From: Ailanthus altissimus
Taxonomy: Eukaryota; Streptophyta; Magnoliopsida; Sapindales; Simaroubaceae
Reading direction: 5' to 3'
Length of the DNA: 64,000 nt
Assembly: GCA_946807835.1 (NCBI GenBank)
Contig: OX327697.1
Span: 18,920,001-18,984,000, forward strand
Shown here: positions 1 through 12,247 of the stretch, piece after piece
Layout: every line of letters starts with the position of its first letter
Numbering within the stretch: the stretch's first letter is position 1
Position numbers and translations under genes: made by a program
Notes under the pieces: model-generated
What the model saw: the letters and a program-made list of their open reading frames with translations, nothing else
What the model was told of the DNA's origin: nothing
Database searches by the model: none

Positions 1-2470
1 ACGATGGAGGTGAATTTATCAACTCCAAACTATCATCTCACTTTCTATCTACAGGTATAATTCATCAAGTATCTTACCCGTATACTCTTGAGCAGATAGG
101 CATTGTTAAAAGACGTCATAAAATTATAAGAGAGTTAGGTATGACTATGTTGTTTCATTGCGGTGCTCCTTTGTTTTTATGGGTAGAAACTTTCACTATA
201 ACTGTTTTATCTTATTAATTGTCTTCCTTCATCAACTATTTATTTTGAAACTCCATATTTTACATTGCATGGAACTCATCCTAATTACTCTTCACTTCGT
301 ATTTTTAGTTCTAAATGTTTTCCTTATACTTGGGTAACACGGTGTCACAAATTTGATCGAAAAATAATTCGTTGTGTATTTGTAGGATATAGTGAAAAAC
401 AGAAAGGATACAAATGTTTTCATCCTCCAAGTAAAAAATTTATTATATCTCGACATGTTGTTTTTGATGAATTAGTTTTCCCCTATAAGATTGCTCAAAC
501 TTCTATCATTACTCCTACTATACCACGTGTTATTAGCATATTTGATTCTTGGCTGCCACATACTAACATTATTATTTCAGTAGAATCGGTGTCCTCATCA
601 CCATCGTACTTGAGCCTTTTACTAGGAACAGAAGTCGAAGCTCCAACTACACATCGAACTGTCGCATCTTATTCATCTAAAAACACAGAGTTAATTATTG
701 ATAATCCCCAACCTGAACTTGAAGCTACTACTTCAACAAAGCCATTATTTACTCCACGAGTTATCAGTCCAACACAGCTTGAGCCTGAACATGTTCCACC
801 ATATCAACTAGTGTCATTTTCTCAGCTTGAATCTTATTCATCTCAAACAGTTCAGCTTCCTTCAGTATCATTTTCTCACTCAATGGTCACTCGATCTCAG
901 TTTGGTATAGCGAAACCTAATCCAAAGTATGCACTGATTATGTCTTTATCAATAAATGTTCCTCACGAGCCACATAATGTTCAATCTACGCTGCCTCATC
1001 TTGGCTGGAAGGCTACTATAAAGGAGGAACTTACTACCCTATACCAAAATTAAACTCCTAACATACATATTATTGGCTCTAAATGGATATTCAAAATAAA
1101 GCTCAAACCTGATGGATCTTTAGCGTGTCTTAAGGCTTGACTTGTTGCAAAAAGGTATCATCAAATTGATAGAGTAAACTACACCGGAACTTTCTTACCA
1201 ATTATCAAACCAGGGACAATTCGTTTGGTCATTTCTGTTGCACTAGTTCAAAAATGGCCAATTCTCCAGCTTGATGTAAAAAAATGCCTTTTTACATAGT
1301 CTAATTTATGAAGATATACATATATATGTATGGAACAACCACCCGGAATGGTAGGTTCTCAATATCTAACACATGTTTGTAAACTTCATAAAGCCTTTAT
1401 CGTCTCAAACAAGTACCATGTGCTTGGTTTAATTGCTTTAGTGCCTTTCTCCTTTAATAAGATTCCTTTGCAGTTTAGCTTATCCTTCTTTATTTATTTT
1501 TCATTCTAATCATAGCTCACTAATCCTACTTCTTTATGTAGATAACATCCTTCTTACAAGTTCCACTTTAGAGATCGTTGCAACTTTCATTCAACTTCTA
1601 AGCAATGAATTCACAATGAAAGACTTAAGGCCTCTCCATCACTTTTTTGGTATTGAAAATTTTCAAACAACAAGTGGTATTTACATGTCTCAATCTCACT
1701 ATGCTTTTACTATTCTTGAAAGATCCAACATGGTAGACTATAAGCTCATGAATACACCACTTAAAGTAAGACAAAAACACATGTGCATGACACTCCTTTG
1801 GACGAACCAAGCTATTATCGAAGGCTTATTGGTGCTTTACAGTACTTTACCCTTACATGTCTTAACCTTTCATTTATCATTAATTATGTGTCACAATTCA
1901 TGCATGCACCTACTATAACATATTCAAAAATGGTTTGACGTATTCTAAGATATGTCAAAGGCACTATCGACCTTGGTTTACATTTCACTTCTCAACTACA
2001 CTTGATTTGTGTGCTTTTTCAGATGCAGATTAGGCAGGATGTCTTATTACTCGATGCTCTACTACTGGTTACTGCATCTTTCTTGGAGACAACCTCATCT
2101 CATGATGTGCAAGGAAACAATATACAGTCTCACGATCTAGTACCAAAGCTGAATATCGAGCCATGGCTAATACCACGGCTGAGCTCACTTGGCTAACTTT
2201 CATTCTTAAAGACCTTAACGTTCCAATGCCATCATTACCAATACTTCATTGTAACAACCTTAGTGCTCTTCATATGATGATTAATCCAGTGTTTCATGCT
2301 CACAGTAAACATATTGAATTGGATTACCATTTTATGTGAGAACGAGTTGCACTAAGACTACTTATCACTCGATATATCTCTACTGATAATCAAGTAACTG
2401 ACCTCTTCACTAAACCAACATCCAAAGATGCTCTCAATTATTTTCGAATCAAACTCTACATTTAATCCCA
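1..2470 (+). pseudogene. Ty1/copia retrotransposon pol relic (integrase, RT, RNase H)
   Basis: A decayed copia polyprotein read in shifting frames. The order seen is the C-terminal part of integrase (about 1-1050; KFDRKIIRCVFVGYS is the typical copia post-integrase motif), then reverse transcriptase (ILQLDVK near 1263; YVDN, a degraded YVDD box, near 1541), then RNase H near 2140-2440 (KAEYRAMANTTAELTW and SKHIELDYHF). Known copia order is gag-protease-integrase-RT-RNaseH, so this is the 3' half of an element that starts outside the window. Several stops and frameshifts, such as a TGA where RNase H has the RERV motif, make it non-functional. The longest open stretch is 265-1053 (262 codons). 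The tail ends around YFRIKL (2450). No clean 3' LTR boundary was found after it. Confidence 0.93.
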
Positions 2471-3878
2471 ACATTGTTTGCAGAGGGATAATAGCAATAA
2501 CAATACAAGTTGATAAATTGTATGATAAGGCTATCTACGATTTCGGAGTGATAAGGATGCAATGGCAAGTCAAATTCAAATTCAGAAGATACAACTCCTA
2601 TAATATTGCATTCATCAGTAAAATATGTTGAGAGATAATAGTTCAAAATATAACTAGTTCATGCCAAGATAGTAGTCTAGATAATTTAGAGTTCTAGACA
2701 AATAAGGAAACTCCAAAAATACCTTCAAAGTGTTATCTTCGTCTCGAATTTTTTCGAATTGTATTTTTATTTTATTTTATTTTACTTTAAATATGAGTTG
2801 AATGTATCTCCTTGGTGCTCACATTGTCAATATACAAAGCGTTTTTTTATTATTCAAAACAATAAGTTATTTTTCATTTTTCTTCTATGATAACTTTCAA
2901 TGTGCCATTCTTCATTGCAAGAAAATCTTTCAACTCTAGAGGTACCAAAAAAATTTTAATTACTTTTTCCATTGTTAATCTAGTTTTATTTTTTAACTTT
3001 TAATTATTGGATTGATTAGATTGAATTATTGACTATTTTCTTTTTTTTTTCTCCGATTCTTATTCATTATCAAGATCAACCAGTTGTTCTTCTTAAAAGA
3101 CTTTTCAGCAATTTGTCATCTAAAGGTACAAGTTACAGGATTTTTATTTAATTTTTAATGTTATTTTTGCTTAATAATTATATAAAAAGACTAATACATA
3201 TCTTTCATTTGCTTTTAGATTCTTCTTTGTTATCCCGTTTCAGCAATTCATCAACTGAGAAATTTATATCATCAAAAAAATACAATGAAGTAAGAATTTA
3301 AGTGGGAAAAATCAAACTATTTTTCAATGAAAATTGAAATCTATAGAAAGGGGAAAAAAAAGAAAAAAAATATTGTTTTATTGAAAGAACAAGAAAAAAT
3401 CTTTACGGTTTCATTTTCCTTTCTTAGATTTGTTTCATTTCCTTTACTTTCCACGTTCCACTTTCCAGTCTCTTTCCTCTCCCTCCAGTGTGCATCTCGT
3501 CAACGTCTTCGGTTTGAGAACCCACGAGGCCGCCAAGCCGTCACGTAAGGTGGATGCACTAGTGTACGGCCCTTCGCCATCACGTTCCTTGGCATCTAAA
3601 TAGTTTACAGTTTCTACCGACGTGCAATTACCAATTTCCTCTGGTTTTCATAGTGTCACCTCAGCCGAATTTTGTTTAGATCCGGCCGACATCACTTTCT
3701 TAGTTCCGTCTCTCTCCCCGGCTACCATGCAGCAAGATTATTTTGCAACGAAGGCCATTTCGAAAACTATTCCGACCACAAGCTCCGTATCCGCTAGCCA
3801 TCTACTGAAGTCAAATATTGTGGACTTTTGCTTGTTTGTTTTGTGCCATAGATGGCTTGGAGTGGGTGTATTTGACTG
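2471..3878. other. Unassigned intergenic DNA with a GC-richer stretch
   Basis: No gene is recognised. 2471-3400 is AT-rich with T-runs and may include the LTR of the copia relic. 3420-3800 is more GC-rich and pyrimidine-rich, resembling a leader exon or promoter, and contains open frames (3327-3548 and 3622-3927) with no family I recognise. The second frame runs into the gypsy LTR that starts at 3879, so it is not a complete gene. Confidence 0.4.
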
Positions 3879-4544
3879 TGTTGTGAAATGGTATTTTGTA
3901 ATTTCACTTAGACAGTACCTTAGGTAATAATCCTTGATAGAAATCATTAATTTTGACAACCATACACCCTAATAGTTAGATAGCTATGATACACATGAAA
4001 TGCAAATTAACACCCTCCAACGAATTGAAACAAACTCGATCGTTCAAGAATGAAGTAAGAGAAACTATTCTAATATTTAATCAATGAATGATGATAAAAT
4101 AATTAGAACAGTACTTTGATTTCCCCAAAACGCCACAAACTATAAAAGTTGATAAGTTTAATGAAAAACAAAGATTTGAAGGATTTGAACGCCACAAGCT
4201 GAATAAACTTGATAAGTTCCAAAGTTCATGCAAGAACTTAAAAACAAAACACTCTCAAGTGCTCTAAACTTTGTATATCAAAACTTTTCTTCCCCGTGAA
4301 AAAAATCAGCCTTGTTTATATAGAACAAAGGCTAAGAACAGTTACAAATTACACCATTTAAGATAATTGCAGCATAACTCATTTGTAACTCCCTTGTAAC
4401 TCCTTTTGTAACTCCTTTTGTAACTCCTTTGCATTTAACTTCAACTTACACACCACATTATATTAATCATATCTGATCATGCTCCTTAATCACATCTGAT
4501 CCATTAAACCTTAATTTGCACTCCATAGCACCTAATCACCAACA
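3879..4544 (-). mobile_element. LTR of a Ty3/gypsy element (3' LTR, minus strand)
   Basis: The segment is bounded by TGTTG at 3879 and CAACA at 4544, the short inverted repeat typical of LTR ends. It lies directly downstream (on the minus strand) of the gypsy polyprotein tail that stops at 4587, which is where a 3' LTR should be. Near 4385-4430 it contains a short tandem run of the motif TGTAACTCC. The matching 5' LTR is not in the window. Boundaries are inferred from the TG..CA ends and position, not from an alignment of two LTRs. Confidence 0.6.
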
Positions 4545-4586
4545 TGGTCGAATAGACTTTTTATTCTTCAAGATAAGCTAAAAACT

Positions 4587-4965
4587 TCATTCTAATAGGG
4601 CTGGACTCTTGTCTTCATGATTTAGACTTGCTTGAATCATGTTGGACATTTTAGATTCTTCTTGCATCCTTAGAACCTTGACCGAAACTTGACTAACTTG
4701 CTTCTTCCAAATGTTTTCCATTAAACAAGTTAAGGCTTCTTTCATTCTTTTAGCTTTAGCTCTTGTCATTAGTCCTCCATGAACGTTTAAAGGATCATTT
4801 CCAACCTTAGCCAAATGGTGATCAACTTGCTGGTTCTCATCAATCCTTTTGCGTGAAGTCTTTTCCTCTTGTATGAGGTAACTTTTCTCCTCGTGAGGCT
4901 AAATCCCTCATGTGAGGGTTGGATTTTTTCATCTATAATAGGGGTAGATATCCCTTATGGGATAG
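4587..4965 (-). pseudogene. Ty3/gypsy polyprotein C-terminal tail
   Basis: On the minus strand the frame 4814-4587 gives DPLNVHGGLMTRAKAKRMKE, the conserved short motif found after the integrase in many plant gypsy polyproteins (the usual form is GPMTRSRAKK.KE). It is followed by a hydrophilic tail ending LNHEDKSPALLE and a stop at 4587. The frame continues upstream through SRKRIDENQQ to about 4900, then is broken. No integrase or RT is present, so the element is truncated at about 4965. Confidence 0.8.
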
Positions 4966-5450
4966 GTCCCGCTTCGAGATCTCATTGTATCTCCGTTGTC
5001 GGAGAAGTAGATTTAGGTAAGCCATGAAAGTTTTAATCTATCCTTGTGAAGTATCCCGATAAATATTTGATGTATATCAGCAAACTACCATGTAATATTG
5101 TGAAATGTTTTATAATATTGTTGGTTGCATAGGGGAACTTTATTTTTAGTTTTGATGTGAGAAGAAAAAAAAAACTAGGGATTGAAAAGAGAGGCCAGTC
5201 TAATGTCATCAAATAAAGATAAAATAAAATTTTTTAACTAATTAAATATTTGTTTAGATATGCACATTGAAATAAGAGTAAAAATACAATTTTATACTAT
5301 TACATAATACAATTTTATACTGTTACATAAATATTTTGTTTAAAAAAATACTAATAAATGTGATCTTTTATAAAACAAAAATAAAAAATATTTAAGGCAC
5401 TTTATTAAAATTTAAGGTCAAGCAGTGATTTATCCTTTAAAATAAAGTAA
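4966..5450. other. AT-rich spacer, no gene
   Basis: Nothing coding is visible. A small imperfect tandem duplication of about 25 bp (ACAATTTTATACTRTTACAT) lies at 5286-5335. Confidence 0.5.
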
Positions 5451-6612
5451 TGTTAGATATTTTAAATTGTATTCTAAAAAGTAATGTGTCAAGCAATTAT
5501 TAAATAATGAAATTGTGTAAATTTCAATAGAGATAAGGTTAATTTTATTCTAATATTTTGGGTTAAATATAACTTTACCCTAATTAGATCTAAAATACTT
5601 AATTTTATCATAATTTATTACTTTTTGCCATCTATTTAGATGAAAACTCTATTTTTAATTGTCATTTATTATTTTACCCTCATTATTAACAGACTTGAAA
5701 AAATGTAAAATTGGACACGTGTCGTAATATAAATAGTTACTTTGGACACATGCTAACATGTAATTTGTTATAATTTGTAAAATAAAAAAAATTAATTAAT
5801 TAATAATAAATAAATAAAACTTGCCACTGTTGCTAGAAAATGGTGACCAACTAGTCGTTGGGCAATGTTTTCCAACAATGGTGGCGTAGTAAAAGAATTT
5901 AAATTTTATATCATTAAATTCTATGTTTCCTAATATTACAATGGTATAGTCATTTTTTGTCCCAAAAATACAAAAAGACGCCTCCTACTTTCACCAATTT
6001 TGGTAGTATTCTGGTCTTTTTTTTGGTTAAAAATGACCATTCCATTATGTAGATCAAGAAAAATAGAATCTAATAATAAAGATTTTGGTAATTTTTGTCA
6101 CTAAAAAATGGCAGCCGACTAGTCGTCGTTTTCTAGCGACAGTGACAACTCTAATTTTAATTTCTTTTATTTCCTATTTAATTTAATTTATTTTAAAAAT
6201 TATTTAATAAAAATATAAACTAATTACATACTGACACGTGTCCAAAGTAATTATTTATATTATGACATGTATCCTTTTATTAAAGTTTATTTTTTAAATT
6301 ATATTAAATTAAATTAATGTATGAGATTGAGCCACGTGTTTAAAAAATGAAAGGGTAAGATTATGTCACTTGTTCAAAGTGTAACTTATTTCTATAGTTA
6401 AATTATATTTATATCCTTCAACCATTAAAATTAACTACAAAAATTAACATATTGAAGTAAAATTGAGTGTTTTTAATTTAATTAGAGTAAAGTTGTCAAT
6501 TAATCCAAAATATTAAGGTAAAATTATCTTTATCCTATTTCAAAATTATTTATTATATTTAATAATTACTTGATACATCACTTTTTAAAATTACATTTTA
6601 AAATGCTTAATA
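5451..6612. mobile_element. Large foldback (MITE-like) element with arms over 400 bp
   Basis: The two halves are reverse complements of each other almost from end to end. The left end TGTTAGATATTTTAAATTGT pairs with the complement of the right end, which reads TATTAAGCATTTTAAAATG. Further in, TAATGTGTCAAGCAATTATT (about 5482) pairs with sequence at 6562-6581, GGACACGTGTCGTAATATAA (5713) pairs with 6237-6265, and CACTGTTGCTAGAAAA (5825) pairs with TTTTCTAGCGACAGTG (6128). The arms run about 5451-5865 and 6105-6612 with a loop of about 240 bp. I see no convincing target-site duplication. No coding capacity is visible. A non-autonomous DNA transposon is most likely, of undetermined superfamily. 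Confidence 0.82.
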
Positions 6613-8580
6613 AGCCTGTTTGTTTCTAAAACAAATGTTTGACAACTACTCCTTAGCCTCTGGGCAGCTTTTCAACAAGGAGAAATCAATTATCTTTATA
6701 AGCCCAAACCTTACGATGAATCATGTTAAGGATATTCAAGAAATTCTGCAACTTAAAGAGGTGTCTCTCCGTGAGAAATATCTTGGCCTCTCATCTATGG
6801 TGGATAGAAATAAGAGACAGTTTTTTAATGACCTAAGACTCGAAATAACCAGCAAGATCAAGGGATGGTGGAAAAAAATGTCCTCCATTGGGAAGAAAGA
6901 AATTCTTATCAAAGCAGTAGCTCAGGCCATTCCCTCTTATACAATGTCTGTTTTCAAAATCCTAGGGTCTTTATGTGATGATTTTAAGGGGATGTTGGCA
7001 AAATTCTGGTGGGGAGATTCTAAAAGGCAAGAAAAACAAAATGCACTGGATAAGTTGGAAAAATCTGTGCAGTACCAAAAGTAAAGGATGATTGGGTTTT
7101 AAGGACTTTACTTGTTTTAATCAATCTCTTTTAGTTAAACAAGGGTGGTGAATTATCAACTATCCAGATTCTTTTACTGCTAAGGTTTTAAAAGTAAGGT
7201 ACATTAGGCATTGTGCTTTCTTAGATGCTCAGTTGGGTCAAAACCCTTCATATGTTTGGAGAAGCCTTATGTGGAGAAATCAGCTTCTAAATAAAGGTAC
7301 TAGGTGGATCATTGAAAATGGTAAAAAGGTGGACATCTATAGGGATAATTAGATTTCTAAGAAGTCCATTCTCAAGCCATTTTCTCCTTCTAGGCTTCCT
7401 ATAAACAGCAAGGTAGAACTATTAATCAAGAATTCGGGCTCTTGGGATGATCAGCTATTGGAACAACATTTTATGGGTCTGGATGTGCATCAAATTAGAA
7501 AAATCAAACTTCTTTCCAATGACAATAAAGATAGGCTATGCTGACATTTTGACAAGAAGGATTTTTACTCTCTTAAAAGTGACTACCATCTAGCCTATTC
7601 CCTAAAGTATTCAAACAAACCAAAACCAAGTAATAGGTCCGAGAAAGCTTGGAAGTTCATTTGGTCTTGTCTTGTTCCTCAAAAAGTAAGATTATTCCTG
7701 TGGAAAGCTATGAAAAATATCTTGCTAACAAGATTTGCCTTATTTAGAAAGAAGATAATTAACAACCCTTTTTGCAGCATCTGCAGCAAGGATAATGAAT
7801 CTATTCATCATGTTCTTTTCAAATGCAAGAAGGCTAAAAGTTTATGAAAGTATACTGATTTTGCCCAATTAATTAAGGGTCTTCAAATCAAAGAGTTATG
7901 GTATGTCATTCAATATGCTAAGGATACCTTAACTCGAGTAGAAGCAGACAAATTTGTAATGTATCTTTGGGCAATTTAAAACAGTAGAAATAATAAAATC
8001 ATAAATAGGAAAGCTAAGCACCCACAAGCTATTATGGCTAAAGCAAAAGCACTCTTTGATTCTTTTAATTCTCTCTCACAAGTATAGTAATCATGATATC
8101 AATGATGGTCTTCCAGTAGAGGATAGTGTAAAATCCCTTGGGCTAATTTTGAATGAATGTAGATGTTATAATTAATAAAGAAGATGATAAAATGGGGTTG
8201 AGAGTGTTGTAAAAAATGATGACACTTGGTATAATATTGAAGTTGCTGAAGTTGAAGCAATGAAATTTGGGATGCATGTAGTTGGACAAGAAAACTTTCA
8301 AAGGCTGAAAATAGAATCCGATGCTTTGAATGAGATAAAATTTGTAAATGACCATTTGTCTTCATTAAAAAGAAATCAGCTAGATGGTCTCTGATATTAG
8401 AGAACTTATGTTCAAAAAAGTTCAAGTGTTGGTGTTTTTTGTTCCTAGATAAAAAAATATATTAGCATATAATCTAGCCAAGTTGGCTCTCCAATTATCT
8501 GAGGTAAGCATTCGGTTTAACCATTCCACTTTGTTTAGTTATATATCATATTTCTCTTTCCAAAAAGAAAAAAGAACCAG
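6613..8580 (+). pseudogene. 5'-truncated L1-type LINE (RT end, zf-RVT, RNase H)
   Basis: 6620-7084 is open and encodes the C-terminal part of a plant LINE reverse transcriptase (SGQLFNKEKS, KYLGLSSMVDRNK, KGWWKKMSSIGKKEILIKAV, FWWGDSKRQEK). With a few stops the same protein continues through LLVKQGW and WKFIWSCLVPQKVRLFLWKA, then the zf-RVT zinc-binding segment (CSICSKDNESIHHVLFKC) at about 7630-7840. An RNase H piece (EVEAMKFGMHV, IESDALNEI) follows at 8235-8340. An A-rich tail lies at 8561-8578. Everything upstream of the late RT is missing, as expected from incomplete reverse transcription. The element abuts the foldback on its left and ends about 290 bp before the start of host gene 1. 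Confidence 0.9.
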
Positions 8581-8759
8581 AAACAGTTTTTCAAAAAAAA
8601 TTTGAGCAAACGGGGGTTATCAAGTTAAGTGATGTCACCCTCTTCGGTCTCGCCTTTGACGAAGTTTGACCCCAATGTACCAAAAATAAAACCATCTGAC
8701 GGTTAGCACATCCCCATCAACACCTGATCTCCTAGAGTGGGTCCCAAGGCCAGTTCATT

Positions 8760-8767
8760 CCACGTGG
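8760..8767. promoter_or_regulatory. Palindromic G-box in promoter of host gene 1
   Basis: CCACGTGG is a perfect G-box, the binding site for bZIP and bHLH factors in plants. It lies about 75 bp upstream of the TATA box at 8843 and is followed directly by CGC. TTGAC cores (W-box type) lie nearby at about 8655-8670. Its role in this promoter is inferred from position only. Confidence 0.6.
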
Positions 8768-8842
8768 CGCATTTTCACGCTATTGACACCATTTTTTTAT
8801 TCTAAAAAGGAATGCAATAACAATTTGATCAAAACTTCCCAC

Positions 8843-8850
8843 TATAAAAG
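8843..8850 (+). promoter_or_regulatory. TATA box of host gene 1
   Basis: TATAAAAG lies about 30 bp before a CT-rich stretch (8866-8890) typical of plant transcription starts and leaders. A leader exon ending at 8925 with a GTAACT donor follows. The start site is estimated near 8873. Confidence 0.7.
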
Positions 8851-8872
8851 GGCAGACGATGTTTCCTTTTTC

Positions 8873-11800
8873 TTGAGCTCTCTCTCTGTCCGAGATACGC
8901 GAAGATTTAGCCCAGTCGAATTTAGGTAACTATCGACATAGAATCCATTTTATATCCAGATTAATTTTCTTTAAATCCGTGTTCTTAACTTTCGGATAAT
9001 TGTCTCGTGCGCAAATTTTCTTCTTTTTTTTTATCTGTATTCTGTTGAATATGCGATCTGTTTTAGGGTTTCTTTTCTGGTAACTTTTGAGTGATCATGC
9101 CGTTTGATGAAGTGATCGATTTGTAATACGCCAATTGAGTGTCGGGAAATATGTTATTTGATTTTTTTATGATATATAATGTTATTTCGGCGAGCTGAAA
9201 TGACTCTGCTGATTTTCTAATTTGTATTTTATGTTTTCTTTTCATTTTTTTTCAGTTTAATTAATTAAAGGTGGTTACTTCATTCAAAATTATGTTATAT
9301 GTTGGAAGTAATTTGTTAAATCTTTATTGTTCCTAGACATGCCTAAAGCTAAAAATTCTCAGTGCATAGTGTTGTTTATGGTTCAAGCGAATTTGTCGTT
9401 GCAAAATAAGGTTATAAAAGTAGGTTCTTGTTTAGCTTGGAGTGAACCCTTTTTCTTTGTTTTATAAAATTGTTTAACAAACGCTATTTGGTGGTGTATA
9501 ACAACTAATCATATAATAATTGTTGTTCAGTGGTTCATGAACTTTGATCAGTATACAGCTGAAACTTACAGTTGATTGAGCAGTAATTTATTCTTGTTGT
9601 GGTTTAATGCACTAGAAGAGGAGGGACTATAGACTGACTAGTTATTCACAATGGATTTCATGCTATATGGAAGGGATTTTAAGAGTCTATGTGACTAAAT
9701 GATGCTCTGACAATCTCAACTGATATTAGGTAAAAGAGTCGTTGATTTCTTGTTGTTGTTTATGTTTTAGTTTATTATCTTGAAAATTTTTGGATGTATT
9801 TCATTCTCTCTGAAGTTGTGCTTTTCATTTCTGAAAGTTGCAGTTCGTTATATTTGAGTATGTGTTTCACTTTGCATGGAGACCTATAGATGCACAAGTC
9901 CAGTTTAGGAATTTAATAATTCGTTCAATGTGGTTATTTCCCCTTTCTTGGCGCCTTCTTTTTTTGAGTCACCACTGTTGTATAGGAAAATGAAATGATT
10001 AGATCTATTATCTACAAAAGGTTAGTGAATGACAAATAAGTGAAACTGGTAACCTGCTTTGCACCTGGTGATTCTGTCATAAGCGCCTCAAGTCCATGCA
10101 ATTGGTGCCTTACACACTGTCATAAAGAAACACAATGTGTTATGCTATCTGTACTGGAATTATTAATTCTAATGATGAACATTGTTCTTTTCCTGGATCA
10201 CCTTTGAGTAAGGAGTTTCAAACTGGATTATGAAGTCCTAGGACTGCTTGGTTTACTGGTAGAATTAATATTATAAATGAACATGTTCATTCTTTGTGCC
10301 CAAGCCGTGCGGCTTGAACCCAAGATCTCGTAACACTCTTTTCCTTCTTCTTCACAAAAATGTAAGCTTATATCTAAGAAATCTACCTAATTCTCCTTTG
10401 CCTTTTCTATCGTTCTAAAACTGTGATTCTCTCTCTTCTCTCTTTGCAAAATCAAAAGCCCATGACTGCAAAAGCCAAGCTCCGATTCGCTCTCAAGCAT
10501 TTGTTTCAGGTTGAATTAAGGTCCCTTCTTGTATACCCTGATTTCACAGTTCACGATCTCTGTGCTTCTTCTGAAATTCTTGTGATTTCTTGTCAATTTT
10601 TCAGTAACTGAAACATGTGCTTTCTTGGTGACTTCTTAACCATGAGCAATTCACCTTTAACGGTGATCAATTAGTTTTCTCTCTCTAAAATTTAAGTTGA
10701 ATCCTTACACTTATGTTTTCTAATTGATCGTACCTTTTTTTTCCTTATATATATTTTCTCTTGGCTAGATGTTCTTTTTATAAATAAATATCACATGGGT
10801 ACTATTGATTGTAGGTCTATTGTTTTGCTTCCTCCCTCTTGCCTCATGTCTGTACAGTAATTTTGTTTGTCAATTACAAATGGAAGATTTTGTGATTTTA
10901 GTTGTTGGGCTAAATTGTGTTGATTGAGTTTTTGCCATTTTATATTCCAATTTTGCTACTTTCTTGTGTTATGTACTTGAGTTGACCTATCTTAGAATAG
11001 AGTTCTATTCAGTTGGCCTTCCAGGAAGTTTTGCTTAGTGTTTTGGATTACAGTTTTTTGTTTTGATGAAAAAAATAAAAAGGTATATGACTGAGTCAAT
11101 GCATTACGACCTCCTCCTCATTGAACATTAATAAGGTATCAACCACCTTAGGGAAAACATGTTCAAAGGTCCTGAGTTTGCTGAACAATAAAACAAAAGC
11201 AAAATAGAAAGAGATGGAGAACCATGACAATATAATCGGTTTGCAGATTTTTTATTTTGGTCTGCTTGTTGATGGGAGCTACTTAGGATTTGTGTGGTAG
11301 ATAGACAGAAGAAAGAATAGATGGATAAGTGATAGTTATCAAGAGGTTAAGGTGAAAAGCACTAATTAAAAACCTCTTGAAATAGCTTGTCATATAGATT
11401 AATTAGTTAAAAACTTAGGGTTTGTACATGGAATAAACTACGTTTACATTATTTCAAGTTGTCCCATTTTGCTATTAAAATACACACACAGACACGTGTA
11501 TCTTAAGTTGTCTTTCCTTGGATTTCTTCTCATAGATTAGTGTATAATTACTTACTAGGATTACCAATGGTAGTCATGTGAGAGGGTGTGATGTGGGATC
11601 ACTTTCACTTACTCTGCTCCTCAAGTCGTTCGTTCGACGTAGAAATTTTATTTTGAGAAAAAAATTACTTTTTCAACAATTTAGATTATATACTTCACGA
11701 TTAAAATAAAGGTGCAAAAAATGATTGAAGAAAGGAATTAAGTTATAAAATAGAAAACTTTGTAATGTCTTTGCACATAAAGACTGTCAATTGGATTGTT

Positions 11801-12247
11801 TACAGGACTAATATTTACGGCCAAGGCTAAATTGCTGACAATTTACAAGAAAAAGTATAGCACTTCCTCCCTCCCCCCACCCCAATCTGTTCTAAAGGAA
11901 TGATTATCACATAGAATCTAAAATAAACTGCCAGATTACTTGGTAAAAACTGCGTACAAAACTCTTAAGTATGTTTAATACTACTGCTTGACAAAGTGCA
12001 TTAAGGTAGAAGCATTTATTATTTTACCTGTTTGCTTTGATGATGTGGAAGAGCTAATTTATGAATGTTTGTTTTGACATATTGTGTAATCAGGTTATGT
12101 ATATGAAATATTATGATTAACTTAAGAAGCTGAAAGGTGCCAACTTGCAAGATAATATTAAGAAGTTCACTGGACCGATATTTCAGCATCAAAAGGATCA
12201 TCCATGGAGTTTTCCACATAAATATTGCATTTATTTAGAGCCTCAAG
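8873..12247 (+). other. 5' UTR of host gene 1, split by a 3.3-kb leader intron
   Basis: The first noncoding exon is about 8873-8925 (TTTAG then GTAACT). The next supported exon starts at 12239 after TTTATTTAG, only nine bases before the ATG at 12248. The intron between them (8926-12238) is T-rich, as expected for a plant intron, and shows no coding domain. A stretch at about 10378-10520 is pyrimidine-rich and less AT-biased, with CAG/GTTG at 10508-10509. It could be an alternative leader exon or a captured fragment. Long leader introns often raise expression in plants, but that is not shown here. Confidence 0.6.

Noticed and set aside
8099..8425. Minus-strand frames over the LINE RNase H
   Set aside because: They are antisense shadows of the + strand RNase H remnant.
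10423..10611. 62-codon frame with exon-like composition in the leader intron
   Set aside because: No family match and no clear acceptor upstream. Kept only as a possible alternative leader, not as a coding gene.
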